Part shown: positions 26,873 through 36,192 of the stretch, one piece after another | Layout of the letters: each line of letters begins with the position of its first letter | How positions within the stretch are numbered: position 1 is the stretch's first letter | Assembly (NCBI GenBank): GCA_937898685.1 | Contig: CALEJT010000048.1 | Span: 1 to 64,000 of the forward strand | Direction of reading: 5' to 3' | DNA length: 64,000 nucleotides | Source: an uncultured Gammaproteobacteria bacterium | GTDB taxonomy: Bacteria > Pseudomonadota > Gammaproteobacteria > Pseudomonadales > Pseudohongiellaceae | The notes under the pieces: model-generated | Seen by the model: the letters and a program-made list of their open reading frames with translations, nothing else | What the model was told of the DNA's origin: nothing | Databases searched by the model: none | Translations under genes and position numbers: made by a program

Positions 26873-28759
26873 GTGAACTTCTTCGAGCATCAGGAAAGGG
26901 CCAGGGGTACCACCCGCAAGCTGGTCATTCTGTTCATCCTTGCCATCGTCTCCCTGATCGCCGTCACCTCCGGCTTCGTGGTGCTGCTCTACGCCATGAG
27001 CATGCGACAGGAAGGCGCGCCGCTCAGCGCGGAGCAACTCGTGATGGGAATGCCGTGGGAGATACTCGCCACCATCGCCATCGTCATCATCGGCGTGGTG
27101 GTGCTCGGTGCCGTCTTTCGTCAGTTGCAGTTGCGCAGTGGCGGCAAGGCAGTGGCGGAAAGTCTCGGTGGACGTCTGCTCAACACCGGCACACGCGATC
27201 CCGATGAACGCAAGGTGCTGAACATCGTCGAGGAAATGGCGATCGCCGCCGGTGTGCCCGTGCCGCAGGTGTACTTGCTGGAAGATCCGGCGATCAACGC
27301 CTTCGCGGCCGGACATGATCAAAACGACTGCGTGATCGGTGTGACGCGCGGCTGTATCAAGTTGCTCAACCGCGATGAGCTGCAGGGCGTGATCGCACAT
27401 GAATTCAGCCACATCTTCAACGGCGACATGCGGCTGAACATCCGCCTGATCGGTTGGCTGTACGGCATCACGGTGCTGGGTCTCATCGGTTATTACATGA
27501 TGCGCTCGCACGCGGTGCGTCATGTCGGTGGACGCCGCGATGATCGCGGCGGCCTCGTCTTGCTCGGCCTGGGTCTGATCGTGATCGGCTATGGCGGCAC
27601 CTTCTTCGGCAATCTCATCAAGGCGGCGGTGAGCCGTCAGCGCGAGTTTCTCGCCGATGCCTCCGCCGTGCAGTACACACGCAATCCCGCCGGCATCAGC
27701 GGCGCACTCAAGAAAATCGGCGCCTACAGCTATGGCTCGGAGCTGCGTGCAGCCAATGCCAGCGAAGTCAGTCACATGTTGTTCGGGCAGGGCATCAAGA
27801 GCGGCTTGCTCGGTTTGTTCGCCACGCATCCGCCGCTCGCCGAACGCATTCGTCGCATCGAGCCGAATTGGCAAGGCGATTTTCCGGAGATCGAATTGCC
27901 GTCCTCCTCGGCATCGCGCCAGTCCGCGCGAGTCAGCAACTTTGCGCCGGCCACGGCTTCGGGCCTGGTGGAGCAGGTAGGCGATCCCGATGAGTCACAT
28001 CTGGACAGCGCCAGAAAACAACTACAGTCCTTGCCCGCAGCCGTAGTCGATGCCGCGCACACGACATTGGGGGCAACGCTGCTCGCCTTCGGTCTCTTGC
28101 TGGAATGCAGTGAGCAACCGATGCGCCGGCGCCAATTGGGTTGGTTGCATCAACGTTTCAGCCCTTCCGCCTATCAGCAGTTGCAAAGCTTGATGCAGCA
28201 CCTGCAGGGGCTGCCGCGACCGCTCTATCTGCCCGTACTTGAATTGAGTCTGCCTGCGTTGCGTGCCTTGTCGGAGCCGCAGTTGCGCGCCTTCCTGCAC
28301 GATCTCAAGGCCTGTATGTTGCTCGACGAGCATTTGTCATTGTTCGAATGGTGCCTGCTCAAGATCCTGCAGGAAGGACTCGTGCCACATCGTTTGCCGC
28401 TGCTCGCGAAGTCATTGAACGCGTTGCGGGCCGAGGTGGGCATCGTCTTGAGTGCGCTCGCGAGTGCGGGCAACGAAGGACAGGAAAAGGCGCAGCAAGC
28501 GTTCTACGCCGCAAGTGAAGTGTTGCCGCTGGTGCCAGCACCGGAACCGCATTGGCAGGCCTATCCCGATCTCAAGGAATTGGAACAGGCCTTCTTTGCT
28601 TTGCGCGCGTTGCAGCCGCTGGATAAGCGCAAACTTCTGACGGCCATGGTGCGCTGCGTGGAGCACGATGGGTCGATCACACCGGAAGAACACGAGCTGG
28701 TGCGTGTCGCGGCGGCCGTGCTCGATTGCCCCATGCCGCCGCTGAAACTCGCGATCTGA
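26873..28759 (+). CDS. M48-family membrane metalloprotease with C-terminal extension
   Basis: A zinc protease of the HtpX/Ste24 group. I start at the GTG at 26873 (628 aa, VNFFEHQERAR); a TTG six codons earlier is possible. Two membrane segments (about 17-42 and 63-81) precede the HExxH site H176-E177-H180 in VIAHEFSHIFNGD, and E258 in QREFLADASA is the third zinc ligand. More hydrophobic stretches lie at about 194-210 and 226-250. The last 270 residues are an extra domain; its end resembles a TerB-like acidic helical module (MVRCVEHDGSITPEEHELVR). It abuts the convergent esterase gene at its stop codon. Confidence 0.85.
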   Translation: MNFFEHQERARGTTRKLVILFILAIVSLIAVTSGFVVLLYAMSMRQEGAPLSAEQLVMGMPWEILATIAIVIIGVVVLGAVFRQLQLRSGGKAVAESLGGRLLNTGTRDPDERKVLNIVEEMAIAAGVPVPQVYLLEDPAINAFAAGHDQNDCVIGVTRGCIKLLNRDELQGVIAHEFSHIFNGDMRLNIRLIGWLYGITVLGLIGYYMMRSHAVRHVGGRRDDRGGLVLLGLGLIVIGYGGTFFGNLIKAAVSRQREFLADASAVQYTRNPAGISGALKKIGAYSYGSELRAANASEVSHMLFGQGIKSGLLGLFATHPPLAERIRRIEPNWQGDFPEIELPSSSASRQSARVSNFAPATASGLVEQVGDPDESHLDSARKQLQSLPAAVVDAAHTTLGATLLAFGLLLECSEQPMRRRQLGWLHQRFSPSAYQQLQSLMQHLQGLPRPLYLPVLELSLPALRALSEPQLRAFLHDLKACMLLDEHLSLFEWCLLKILQEGLVPHRLPLLAKSLNALRAEVGIVLSALASAGNEGQEKAQQAFYAASEVLPLVPAPEPHWQAYPDLKELEQAFFALRALQPLDKRKLLTAMVRCVEHDGSITPEEHELVRVAAAVLDCPMPPLKLAI

Positions 28760-30274
28760 TCACTGCGCGCCGAGGCTCTGCAGCAATTGTGCGTGTGCCT
28801 TGGTGAAGAAGTCGAAGGCGGCCGGTTCGGGTACTGGCGCCGTGGCCGGCGCCACACTCTCTCCCAACACCATCACCTTGCTCGGATCATGCTCACGATA
28901 GGCGGGCCACTGCGGTAAACCCTGCGCATTGGGGTTGGTGCTCGCAGCGAAGCGCACCCAATAGCGCGCCATCGTATCGCTCAGAGAACGATCGACGTCG
29001 AGCCACTCCGGATGCTGCTCACTCTGGTTGAACATGTAGGGCAGTTCCGCCACATGAGTTGCGCCACGCTCTTCCTGGCCCGGGGGCACACGTGTGAAGT
29101 AGTAGACGTAGGCACCCATGCCGCGAATGCCCTGGTAGAGCACGAGCTGACGCATCTGCCACTGCAGTTCATCGCGGAAGGCACGTTGATAGGCGCTGAC
29201 CGCTTCGCCATCGGAGTTGGCGGGATAGAGCGTCAGGAATTCATCGGCCAGTGTGCCGTAGCGCTGTTGCGCATACGTGCGTAGCTCGGCCACCGAGGTG
29301 GGGCCGTTACCGAAGAAGGTCGCTTCATCGGCATTGGAACCGGCGAGCAGATCGACGGGTTGCTGCTCCCCTGCGGCGTAGATCAGTGAGGGATCCTTCG
29401 CCAATACATAACCGTCGGTGATGATGCCAGCTGCAGTGAAATTCTCGAGTACGGTCTGGGCGGGCAGTGCACGTAGTTGCTCTATGGTCGTGGCGCCGAC
29501 GGCCTGTGCTTCGCGTTCGCCCTGCGCTTCGCGTTCGCTCAGTGTGGGCAGACGTCCCAGACGCAGGCCCATCCAACCACCACTCTGCGCCACGGCGCGA
29601 TGGAAGAGGCCGCCAGCACGTGGTGTTGCCAACAGGGTGGCGACCGCGTGTGCCCCCGCCGATTCGCCTACGATGCTGACGTTGATCGGATCGCCTCCGA
29701 AGGCCTGAATGTTTTCATATACCCATTCCAGAACGGCGATCATGTCGAGCAATGCATAGTTGCCGGAGCGGCGTTCACCACCTTCTGCGGTGAGCGCGGG
29801 ATGTGCGAAGAAGCCGAAAGGCCCGAGACGATAGTTGAAGGTGACGACCACTGCACCTTGCCGTGCGAGTGCCGCACCGTCGTAGCGCTGATCGGCACCG
29901 GTACCGCCGGTGAAGCCACCGCCGTGAATCCATACGATGACGGGACGCAGCGCTTCCGCATCGGGAGCCGCGGTCCAGATGTTCAGGTAGAGACAGTCCT
30001 CACTCATCTCTCCGTTGCCTCCCGACTGCATGCAGCGCGGCGCGAAATTGCTGGCATCGCGCACGCCATCCCACGCTGCTGCTGGCTCGGGCGCGCGCCA
30101 GCGGCGTTCTCCCGTGGGCGGCTGGGCGTAGGGGATGCCGCGATAGACGCGTACGGAATCATCGACGGCAACACCTTGCAGTCGACCTTGCGCGGTCTCG
30201 ATCGTCAAGGGCAGTTGGGCGATGGCTGGGCTGGTGAACAGCAGGAGGCCGGCGAACAGAGCGGTCAGGCGCAT
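28760..30274 (-). CDS. Secreted type-B carboxylesterase
   Basis: A 504-residue alpha/beta-hydrolase that cleaves carboxylic esters. Start at 30274 gives a signal peptide (MRLTALFAGLLLFTSPAIAQ); an in-frame extension upstream is not needed. Landmarks are YRGIPYAQPPTGERRWRAP, the disulfide-region EDCLYLNIW, the oxyanion loop HGGGF (117-121), and the nucleophile S205 in VGESAGAHA. The expected acid and histidine lie further on (for example H in REHDPSK near the end). It is exported, but the substrate is unknown. Confidence 0.87.
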   Translation of the reverse strand: MRLTALFAGLLLFTSPAIAQLPLTIETAQGRLQGVAVDDSVRVYRGIPYAQPPTGERRWRAPEPAAAWDGVRDASNFAPRCMQSGGNGEMSEDCLYLNIWTAAPDAEALRPVIVWIHGGGFTGGTGADQRYDGAALARQGAVVVTFNYRLGPFGFFAHPALTAEGGERRSGNYALLDMIAVLEWVYENIQAFGGDPINVSIVGESAGAHAVATLLATPRAGGLFHRAVAQSGGWMGLRLGRLPTLSEREAQGEREAQAVGATTIEQLRALPAQTVLENFTAAGIITDGYVLAKDPSLIYAAGEQQPVDLLAGSNADEATFFGNGPTSVAELRTYAQQRYGTLADEFLTLYPANSDGEAVSAYQRAFRDELQWQMRQLVLYQGIRGMGAYVYYFTRVPPGQEERGATHVAELPYMFNQSEQHPEWLDVDRSLSDTMARYWVRFAASTNPNAQGLPQWPAYREHDPSKVMVLGESVAPATAPVPEPAAFDFFTKAHAQLLQSLGAQ

Positions 30275-30416
30275 GGAAGTCTCCCGAATTATCGTTGTTG
30301 TAGGCGGAGATGGAGGGAGTGTGGTGCGCTTTGGCGTCGATCGCAAGCGGGTATTCAGGCCTTATTCAGTGAGCCGCCCTTAATCTGCCACCGTTCCCAA
30401 AGGTTCGGAGAAACTC

Positions 30417-30950
30417 ATGAACAGGATCTTCTTCCCGCTTGCTGTCACCGTACTCGGCGCCGCCACGAGCGCTGCCGCCCATGCTGGTTCGGCTTACGGC
30501 ACCTATGACGAGGCGCCGGTCCTGTCGTCGACGCCGATCTATCAGGTGCAGGAATCCCGCATTCCGCGTCAGGAGTGCTGGGAAGAGCAGGTGCAGTATC
30601 AGGCGCCCACGTATCAATCGGCCACGCCCGGTTTGATCGGTGCCTTGGTCGGTGGTGCGCTCGGCAATGCCGTGGGTCATCACAAGCGCAACAAGCAGGT
30701 CGGTGCGGTCGTTGGTGCCGTGATCGGTGGATCGATCGGCTCCGACATCGCACGCAATCGCAGCGGCGGCGGTACGTATTACACCGATACGGTCGAGCGT
30801 TGCCGTACTGTCTATACCAATGTGCAGGAGGAGAAACTGGTTGGTTACGACGTACGCTATAGCTACAATGGCGTGCAACGCACAGTCCGCATGCCCTACG
30901 ATCCGGGCAGCACCGTGCGGGTTCGCGTCGATGTCGAGCCGGTGTTCTGA
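30417..30950 (+). CDS. Glycine-zipper 2TM envelope protein
   Basis: A 177-residue protein with a signal peptide ending AHA23 and a glycine-zipper hairpin at about residues 75-106 (GLIGALVGGALGNAVGHH, then GAVVGAVIGGSIGSDIA). This is the 17-kDa surface antigen/SlyB-like fold. The C-terminal YDVRYSYNGVQRTVRMPYDP is also typical. No lipobox cysteine is seen after the signal peptide. It probably inserts in or near the outer membrane. Confidence 0.8.
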   Translation: MNRIFFPLAVTVLGAATSAAAHAGSAYGTYDEAPVLSSTPIYQVQESRIPRQECWEEQVQYQAPTYQSATPGLIGALVGGALGNAVGHHKRNKQVGAVVGAVIGGSIGSDIARNRSGGGTYYTDTVERCRTVYTNVQEEKLVGYDVRYSYNGVQRTVRMPYDPGSTVRVRVDVEPVF

Positions 30951-31010
30951 TGTGATTGCGTCGCCAAGCCCCCGCGCCTCAATCCTCCTCCAGGTAATGG
31001 TTTCGAGCCC

Positions 31011-31337
31011 ATGAAAGTTTCGTCAGGCCTTCCCTTAGCGTTGTTCACGCTGTTGGTGTGCCTGGTGTTCACGGGCGTGCCCGAGGTGTATGCGGCCAAT
31101 CAGGAACCTCCTGGCCGGCCCTTGATGCCCGGTGCTGGTAACCGTGGCGCCGCAGAGGAGCAGGTGCGTGTATCGCGACGTGATGCGTCCGAGCGAGTGC
31201 GTCAGGCTTTTCCAGGCGGGCGCGTGTTGAGCATCCGTCTCGAAGGTAGCGTCTGGCTCGTGCGCATGGACCAGGAAGGCAACGTGTTCAACGTGCTCGT
31301 CGATGCCAATTCCGGCCAGGTGCGCCGGGCAGACTGA
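31011..31337 (+). CDS. Small exported PepSY-like protein
   Basis: A 108-residue protein with a signal peptide cleaved near VYA28. The C-terminal half (VSRRDASERVRQAFPGGRVL and VWLVRMDQEGNVFNVLVDAN, then SGQVRRAD) has the shape of a PepSY domain. It starts 30 bp ahead of a response regulator and is probably co-transcribed; PepSY proteins are common partners of PhoPQ-like systems. Confidence 0.6.
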   Translation: MKVSSGLPLALFTLLVCLVFTGVPEVYAANQEPPGRPLMPGAGNRGAAEEQVRVSRRDASERVRQAFPGGRVLSIRLEGSVWLVRMDQEGNVFNVLVDANSGQVRRAD

Positions 31338-31367
31338 ACTACGATCGAGGCTGACTGAAGGATTCGC

Positions 31368-32054
31368 ATGCGGCTCCTGATCATTGAAGACGAAGATCTC
31401 CTACGCGCCAAACTCGTCAAGGCCCTGGAAGACAGTGACTACGTGGTCGACAGCGCCAGCGACGGCAAGACCGGCCTCTTCCACGGACTCGAATACGACT
31501 ACGACGCCGCCATCATCGATCTCGGTCTGCCGCAGCTCGACGGCATCTCCGTCATCAAGACGCTGCGTCAGAAGGGGCGCATCTTTCCCATCCTGATTCT
31601 CACCGCGCGCGACAACTGGGCCGACAAGGTCGAAGGTCTCGATGCCGGTGCCGATGATTACGTCGTCAAACCTTTCCAGATCGAAGAAATCCGTGCGCGT
31701 CTCAATGCGTTGCTGCGCCGCGCCGCCGGTTTCGCCAAACCCACGCTCGACTTCGGTCCGCTCAGTCTCGACACCACGGCACGTCGCCTCACGGTGAATG
31801 GCGAGACGGTGGAACTCACCGCCTACGAGTACAAGGTGCTCGAATACCTGATGCTGCATCCGGGCAAGGTGGTGTCGAAGAGCGAGTTGACCGAACACCT
31901 CTATGATCAGGATCACGATCGCGACAGCAACGTGCTGGAAGTGTTCATCCGCCGTCTGCGCCAGAAGCTGGATCCCGACGAAAGCCTCAAGCCCATCGAT
32001 ACGATCCGCGGCCTGGGCTATCGCTTCAATGTCCCTCCCAACACCAAACGCTGA
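31368..32054 (+). CDS. OmpR/PhoP-family response regulator
   Basis: A 228-residue two-domain regulator. The receiver domain has the acidic pair in IEDED, phospho-acceptor D51 in IIDLGLPQLDG, T79 in LTARDNW and K101 in VVKPFQ. The winged-helix DNA-binding domain occupies about residues 128-223 (LTAYEYKVLEYLMLHPGKVV, then IRGLGYRFN). The order PepSY-like protein, regulator, kinase and the kinase gene overlapping by 26 bp point to one operon. PhoP/QseB-like is the closest style. Confidence 0.92.
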   Translation: MRLLIIEDEDLLRAKLVKALEDSDYVVDSASDGKTGLFHGLEYDYDAAIIDLGLPQLDGISVIKTLRQKGRIFPILILTARDNWADKVEGLDAGADDYVVKPFQIEEIRARLNALLRRAAGFAKPTLDFGPLSLDTTARRLTVNGETVELTAYEYKVLEYLMLHPGKVVSKSELTEHLYDQDHDRDSNVLEVFIRRLRQKLDPDESLKPIDTIRGLGYRFNVPPNTKR

Positions 32055-33408
32055 AAGCCGCTATTCCCTGCAGACGCGGCTGCTGCTGGCCTTCGGCGTC
32101 CTGCTCGTTCTGTTCCTCGGCTTGGCCGGTCTGGTTCTGGAACGAGCCTATCAGGAAAGCGTCGAGGCGGCGGTGCGCGAGCGTTTGCAGTTGCAGATCT
32201 ACGCCCTGCTCGGTGTCGCCGAACCCGACGACAATGGCTTCTATCTTCCCGACGTACAGGAAGCGCGCTTCTCGCAGATCGACTCGGGCCTCTATGGCTT
32301 CATCTTCGACATGGAAGGGCGCGAGCTCTGGCGCAGTCCTTCGGCGCTCAACCTCAGCCTGAGCGTCGCCGACTTCTCGCCTCCCGTACCCGAAGTGGGT
32401 GAAACACTGTACGGTGTGCTCGATCTCGAAGGGCAGGGCGAACTGATCTGGGCCAGCTACGGCACCTATTGGGAAAACCAGGAGCAGGAATTCAGCTTCA
32501 TCGTGATGGAATCGGCCGCGCCGACTGCGGCGGAGATTCGCGAATTCCAATCGAACCTTTATTTCTGGTTCGGTCTGCTCACCATCTTTCTCTCCATCGC
32601 GCAGCTGATTCTGCTGCGCTGGGGCCTGCGTCCGATCGCCAATCTGGCGGAAGACGTCTCCGCCATCGAAAGTGGCAAGCAGGATGAACTGCAGGGCAGC
32701 TATCCGCTCGAACTCGTGCCCGTCACCCACAACCTCAACCTGCTCATCAAGCGCGAACGCGAACGTCAGCAGCGTTATCGCGGCATGTTGGGCGATCTCG
32801 CGCACAGTCTCAAAACCCCGCTGGCCGTGATGTCCGCTGCGCTGCAGGAAATCAAGAACGGCGGCGGGCTCGGCCCGCAGCAGCGGCAGGACATGGAAGA
32901 GCAGCTCGCGCGCATGGATCAGATCGTGTCCTATCAGCTCAAGCGAGCGGTGGAAGCGAATCAGTCGCGCTTGCTCGTCAAACCAGTGGAAGTCGAACCC
33001 ATGTTGCAGCGCATCGTCGGCGCGCTGCAGAAAGTCTATCGCGACAAGCAGATGCAGGCGCAGTGCGACGTCTCGCCCGATACGCGTTTCTTCGGTGAAG
33101 AAAGCGACTTCATGGAACTCTGCGGCAACCTGCTCGACAACGCCTTCAAATACGGCGGCACGCGCATTCACGTGACTGCACGCCAGGAGGGCCGGACGCT
33201 ACTGCTCGATGTCGAAGACGATGGCCCCGGCATTCCACCGGACAAGCGCAGCTGGGTGCTCGAACGCGGCGCGCGTGCCGACACCGTGCGCAGCGGGCAG
33301 GGCATCGGTCTGGCGGTGGTGGTGGAGCTCGTGAGCGGTTATGGCGGCGAGATCCGTATCGGCGACAGCGAGCTCGGCGGCGCCAAGATCAGTATCCGAC
33401 TCGGCTGA
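32029..33408 (+). CDS. PhoQ-type sensor histidine kinase
   Basis: A 459-residue inner-membrane kinase. ATG at 32029 overlaps the regulator gene by 26 bp. Membrane segments at about 16-38 and 178-197 flank a 140-residue periplasmic sensor. HAMP-like linker follows, then the H-box GDLAHSLKTPLAVM with phospho-acceptor H259, the N-box NLLDNAFKYG, and the ATP lid DDGPGIPPDKR and GQGIGLAVVVE. The sensor lacks an obvious acidic metal patch, so a PhoQ-like signal is not assured. Confidence 0.92.
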   Translation: MSLPTPNAESRYSLQTRLLLAFGVLLVLFLGLAGLVLERAYQESVEAAVRERLQLQIYALLGVAEPDDNGFYLPDVQEARFSQIDSGLYGFIFDMEGRELWRSPSALNLSLSVADFSPPVPEVGETLYGVLDLEGQGELIWASYGTYWENQEQEFSFIVMESAAPTAAEIREFQSNLYFWFGLLTIFLSIAQLILLRWGLRPIANLAEDVSAIESGKQDELQGSYPLELVPVTHNLNLLIKRERERQQRYRGMLGDLAHSLKTPLAVMSAALQEIKNGGGLGPQQRQDMEEQLARMDQIVSYQLKRAVEANQSRLLVKPVEVEPMLQRIVGALQKVYRDKQMQAQCDVSPDTRFFGEESDFMELCGNLLDNAFKYGGTRIHVTARQEGRTLLLDVEDDGPGIPPDKRSWVLERGARADTVRSGQGIGLAVVVELVSGYGGEIRIGDSELGGAKISIRLG

Positions 33409-33415
33409 ACCCAGG

Positions 33416-33453
33416 CAAAAAAATGCCCCCTTAACCAGGAGAGAAAAGGGGGC
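33416..33453 (-). terminator. Terminator of the histidine-rich protein gene
   Basis: Read on the minus strand, GCCCCCTT pairs with AAGGGGGC (33425-33432 with 33446-33453) and is followed by a seven-T run. It serves the minus-strand gene ending at 33477 and may also stop the kinase operon. Confidence 0.8.
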
Positions 33454-33476
33454 TTAGCAAGGGGGATTCGGTTCGA

Positions 33477-33920
33477 TCAGAAGTTGCAGGCAGAGGCCGG
33501 CAGCTCCGTGCGTATCTCGGTACCCAGCGTGTTGTAGCTGCGCTCGTAGCAGCGGCCGTAGCGATCGCGGAACAAGCTGGTGCCACCGCTGCTCGGTGGC
33601 ACGTAGGTGTTCTGCTGGATGATCACCGGCGGTGGCTGTTGCACCACGACGGTAGGCGGCGGGCTGTAGAAGGTGCGCCAACCGTAGGGATAGGAACGCC
33701 AGGTCCGGCCATAGGAACCCCAATAGCTCGGCGCGCCGACATTCAGATTCACCGACCAGCGAATGTTGTCGTGTCTGTGGCGATGGCCATGGTCCCAATG
33801 ACGATCGTGCCCGCGCCAACCTCGATTGTTGTGCCAGCGATCCGCCAGGGCGGCATCGGCGCTGAACACCAACACGCTGAGCAGCGCCAGTTTCAGCATG
33901 AGTGGTTTGTGGATCTTCAT
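33477..33920 (-). CDS. Exported histidine- and proline-rich hypothetical protein
   Basis: A 147-residue protein of unknown function. The signal peptide ends ALA26. The mature start is rich in His, Arg and Trp (RGHDRHWDHGHRHRHDN, about residues 36-52). A Tyr/Trp/Pro segment follows, then RDRYGRCYERSYNTLGTEIR and a cysteine near the C-terminus. Two cysteines could form one disulfide. The His cluster could bind metal ions. It is monocistronic with its own terminator. Confidence 0.65.
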   Translation of the reverse strand: MKIHKPLMLKLALLSVLVFSADAALADRWHNNRGWRGHDRHWDHGHRHRHDNIRWSVNLNVGAPSYWGSYGRTWRSYPYGWRTFYSPPPTVVVQQPPPVIIQQNTYVPPSSGGTSLFRDRYGRCYERSYNTLGTEIRTELPASACNF

Positions 33921-34050
33921 GACTTCGCTCCGTCATTCGTCCGGGGCTCGCCGCCAGTCTAAGTTTCGAGTCTGAATGCTTCCTGAACGTACGTGGCCGC
34001 CACGCCATGGCTGAGGTATGCTCCGCGCACCCACATCCCGCGGAGGACAC

Positions 34051-36192
34051 ATGAGAACAACAAGAACAGGGATGCTGGCACTCAGCCTCTTGCTGGGCGC
34101 CTGCAGTGAGGACACGCCGTCAGAGGGGACCGCTGCACTACCAGCCACCCCGGTCACTCCCGCCACGACTTCGACTCCCACCCCCAGCGGCGCTGCCAGA
34201 GTGGATGCCGCACGGCTCATCAACGCCGATGCCGAGCCCGGCCAATGGATGAGCACGGGCCGTACCTACGGCGAACAGCATTTCAGCCCGCTCGATCAGA
34301 TCAACCGCTCCAACGTCGGTTCGCTGGGCCTGGCCTGGTATGCCGACTTCAACATTCCTCGCGGCCAGGAGAGCACGCCGCTCGTGGTCGATGGCGTCAT
34401 CTATGTGACGACGGCCTGGAGCAACGTGCTGGCCTTCGACGCTGCCACCGGTGAAGAGCTCTGGCGCTTCGACAGCAAGGTGCCGCGCGAGTGGGGCGTA
34501 CGCGCCTGCTGTGACGTGGTGAACCGCGGTGCCGCACTGTGGAACGGCAAGGTCTATGTGGGCACCATCGATGGCCGCCTCATCGCCATCGATGCCGCCA
34601 CCGGCACCGAGGTGTGGACCGCCGATACCCTGATTTCGCGCGAACTCTCCTATTCGATCACCGGCGCACCGCGCGTCGTCAAAGGCAAGGTGGTCATCGG
34701 CAATGGCGGCGCCGAATATGGCGTACGTGGCTACGTTTCCGCCTTCGATGCGGAAACGGGTGAACTGGCCTGGCGCTTCTACACCGTGCCCGGCAATCCG
34801 GCCGACGGTTTCGAGAACGAGGCCATGCGCATGGCCGCGGAAACCTGGAACGGCGAATGGTGGAAGCTCGGTGGTGGCGGCACCGTGTGGGATTCGATGG
34901 CCTACGATCCCGAGCTGGACCTGCTCTACATCGGCACCGGCAACGGTTCGCCCTGGAACCAGGATCTGCGCAGCCCCGGTGGCGGCGACAACCTGTTCCT
35001 GTCCTCCATCGTCGCGCTCGATCCCGACGACGGCTCCTACGTGTGGCACTACCAGACCACGCCCGGCGAAACCTGGGACTACACGGCGACGCAGCCGATC
35101 ATGGTGGTGACGCTGCCGATCGACGGCACACCGCGCAAGGTCGTGATGCAGGCGCCGAAGAATGGCTTCTTCTATGTGCTCGATGCCGCCACCGGCGAGT
35201 TCATCTCCGCCAAGCCCTACGCCGCGGTGAACTGGGCCTTGGGCATCGATGAGAACGGTCGTCCCATCGAAAACCCCGATGCGCGCTTCGATCGCACCGG
35301 CAAGGCCTTCGCCGTTCAGCCCGCACCTTCCGGCGCGCACAACTGGCAGCCGATGGCCTACAGCCCGCTGACAGGGCTGGTCTATCTGCCGGCATCGGAC
35401 AACGCCTTCGTCTATGCCTACGACCGCAACTTCAATCCCAATCCGCTCACATCCAATCTCGGTGTCGATCCCGCTGCCGGCGCGGCCGAGCTCGGCCCGA
35501 ACGCGATGGCGGATCTGCCGTCCGGCACCTACATGGTGGCGTGGAATCCGGTGACGCAGGAGCCGGCCTGGAAAATCCAGGGGGCGGCGGCAGGTATGTT
35601 GGCCACTGCGGGCAATGTGGTGTTCAAGGGCCATCAGAACGGCCTTGCCGCCTATGATGCCGAGACCGGCGACGAGCTCTGGCAATCCACACCGACGCAC
35701 ACCGGCGTCGTTGCTGCGCCGATCACCTACACCGTGAATGGTGAGCAGTACGTGGCCGTGGTGGCGGGCCGTTCCAACGCCAACTATTACGCGCCCGACT
35801 ATTCACGACTGCTCGTTTTCAAACTCGGTGCCGACTTGGTGCTGCCCGAGCCAGAACCCTACACACCGCCGCCGCTCGATCCGCCGGAACTGACGGCTAC
35901 GCCGGAACAGGTGTCGCGCGGTGCGAGTCTCTACGGCACGCATTGCTGGATCTGCCACAGTGATGTCGGCAATGCCGGAGGTCTGTTGCGTCGAGGTTTG
36001 TTCCCGGAGCTCGCGGTGTCACCTGCGCTGCATAGTCAGGAACTGTTCGACTCCATCGTGCTGCAGGGCGTGCGCAGCAGCAACGGCATGGTGTCGTTCT
36101 CGAATGTGCTGAATGCGGACGACACGCAGGATCTGCGTGCCTATCTGATCGAACGCGCCAATGCGGCGCTACAGGCGCGCGGAGGACGTTAA
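34051..36192 (+). CDS. PQQ-dependent quinohemoprotein dehydrogenase, predicted lipoprotein
   Basis: A 713-residue periplasmic oxidoreductase of the methanol/ethanol dehydrogenase group. ATG at 34051 follows GGAGG and gives a lipobox LLGAC with C18, so it is predicted to be membrane-anchored. The eight-bladed propeller carries tryptophan-docking repeats (AFDAATGEELWRFD, AIDAATGTEVWTAD), the vicinal disulfide C153-C154 in RACCDVVNRG, and the catalytic-region ETWDYTATQ. The C-terminal cytochrome c domain has C632-W-I-C635-H636 and a likely axial M680. The substrate is an alcohol or sugar-like compound; no PQQ synthesis genes are in the window. It overlaps the convergent YkgJ-type gene by 4 bp. 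Confidence 0.87.
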   Translation: MRTTRTGMLALSLLLGACSEDTPSEGTAALPATPVTPATTSTPTPSGAARVDAARLINADAEPGQWMSTGRTYGEQHFSPLDQINRSNVGSLGLAWYADFNIPRGQESTPLVVDGVIYVTTAWSNVLAFDAATGEELWRFDSKVPREWGVRACCDVVNRGAALWNGKVYVGTIDGRLIAIDAATGTEVWTADTLISRELSYSITGAPRVVKGKVVIGNGGAEYGVRGYVSAFDAETGELAWRFYTVPGNPADGFENEAMRMAAETWNGEWWKLGGGGTVWDSMAYDPELDLLYIGTGNGSPWNQDLRSPGGGDNLFLSSIVALDPDDGSYVWHYQTTPGETWDYTATQPIMVVTLPIDGTPRKVVMQAPKNGFFYVLDAATGEFISAKPYAAVNWALGIDENGRPIENPDARFDRTGKAFAVQPAPSGAHNWQPMAYSPLTGLVYLPASDNAFVYAYDRNFNPNPLTSNLGVDPAAGAAELGPNAMADLPSGTYMVAWNPVTQEPAWKIQGAAAGMLATAGNVVFKGHQNGLAAYDAETGDELWQSTPTHTGVVAAPITYTVNGEQYVAVVAGRSNANYYAPDYSRLLVFKLGADLVLPEPEPYTPPPLDPPELTATPEQVSRGASLYGTHCWICHSDVGNAGGLLRRGLFPELAVSPALHSQELFDSIVLQGVRSSNGMVSFSNVLNADDTQDLRAYLIERANAALQARGGR

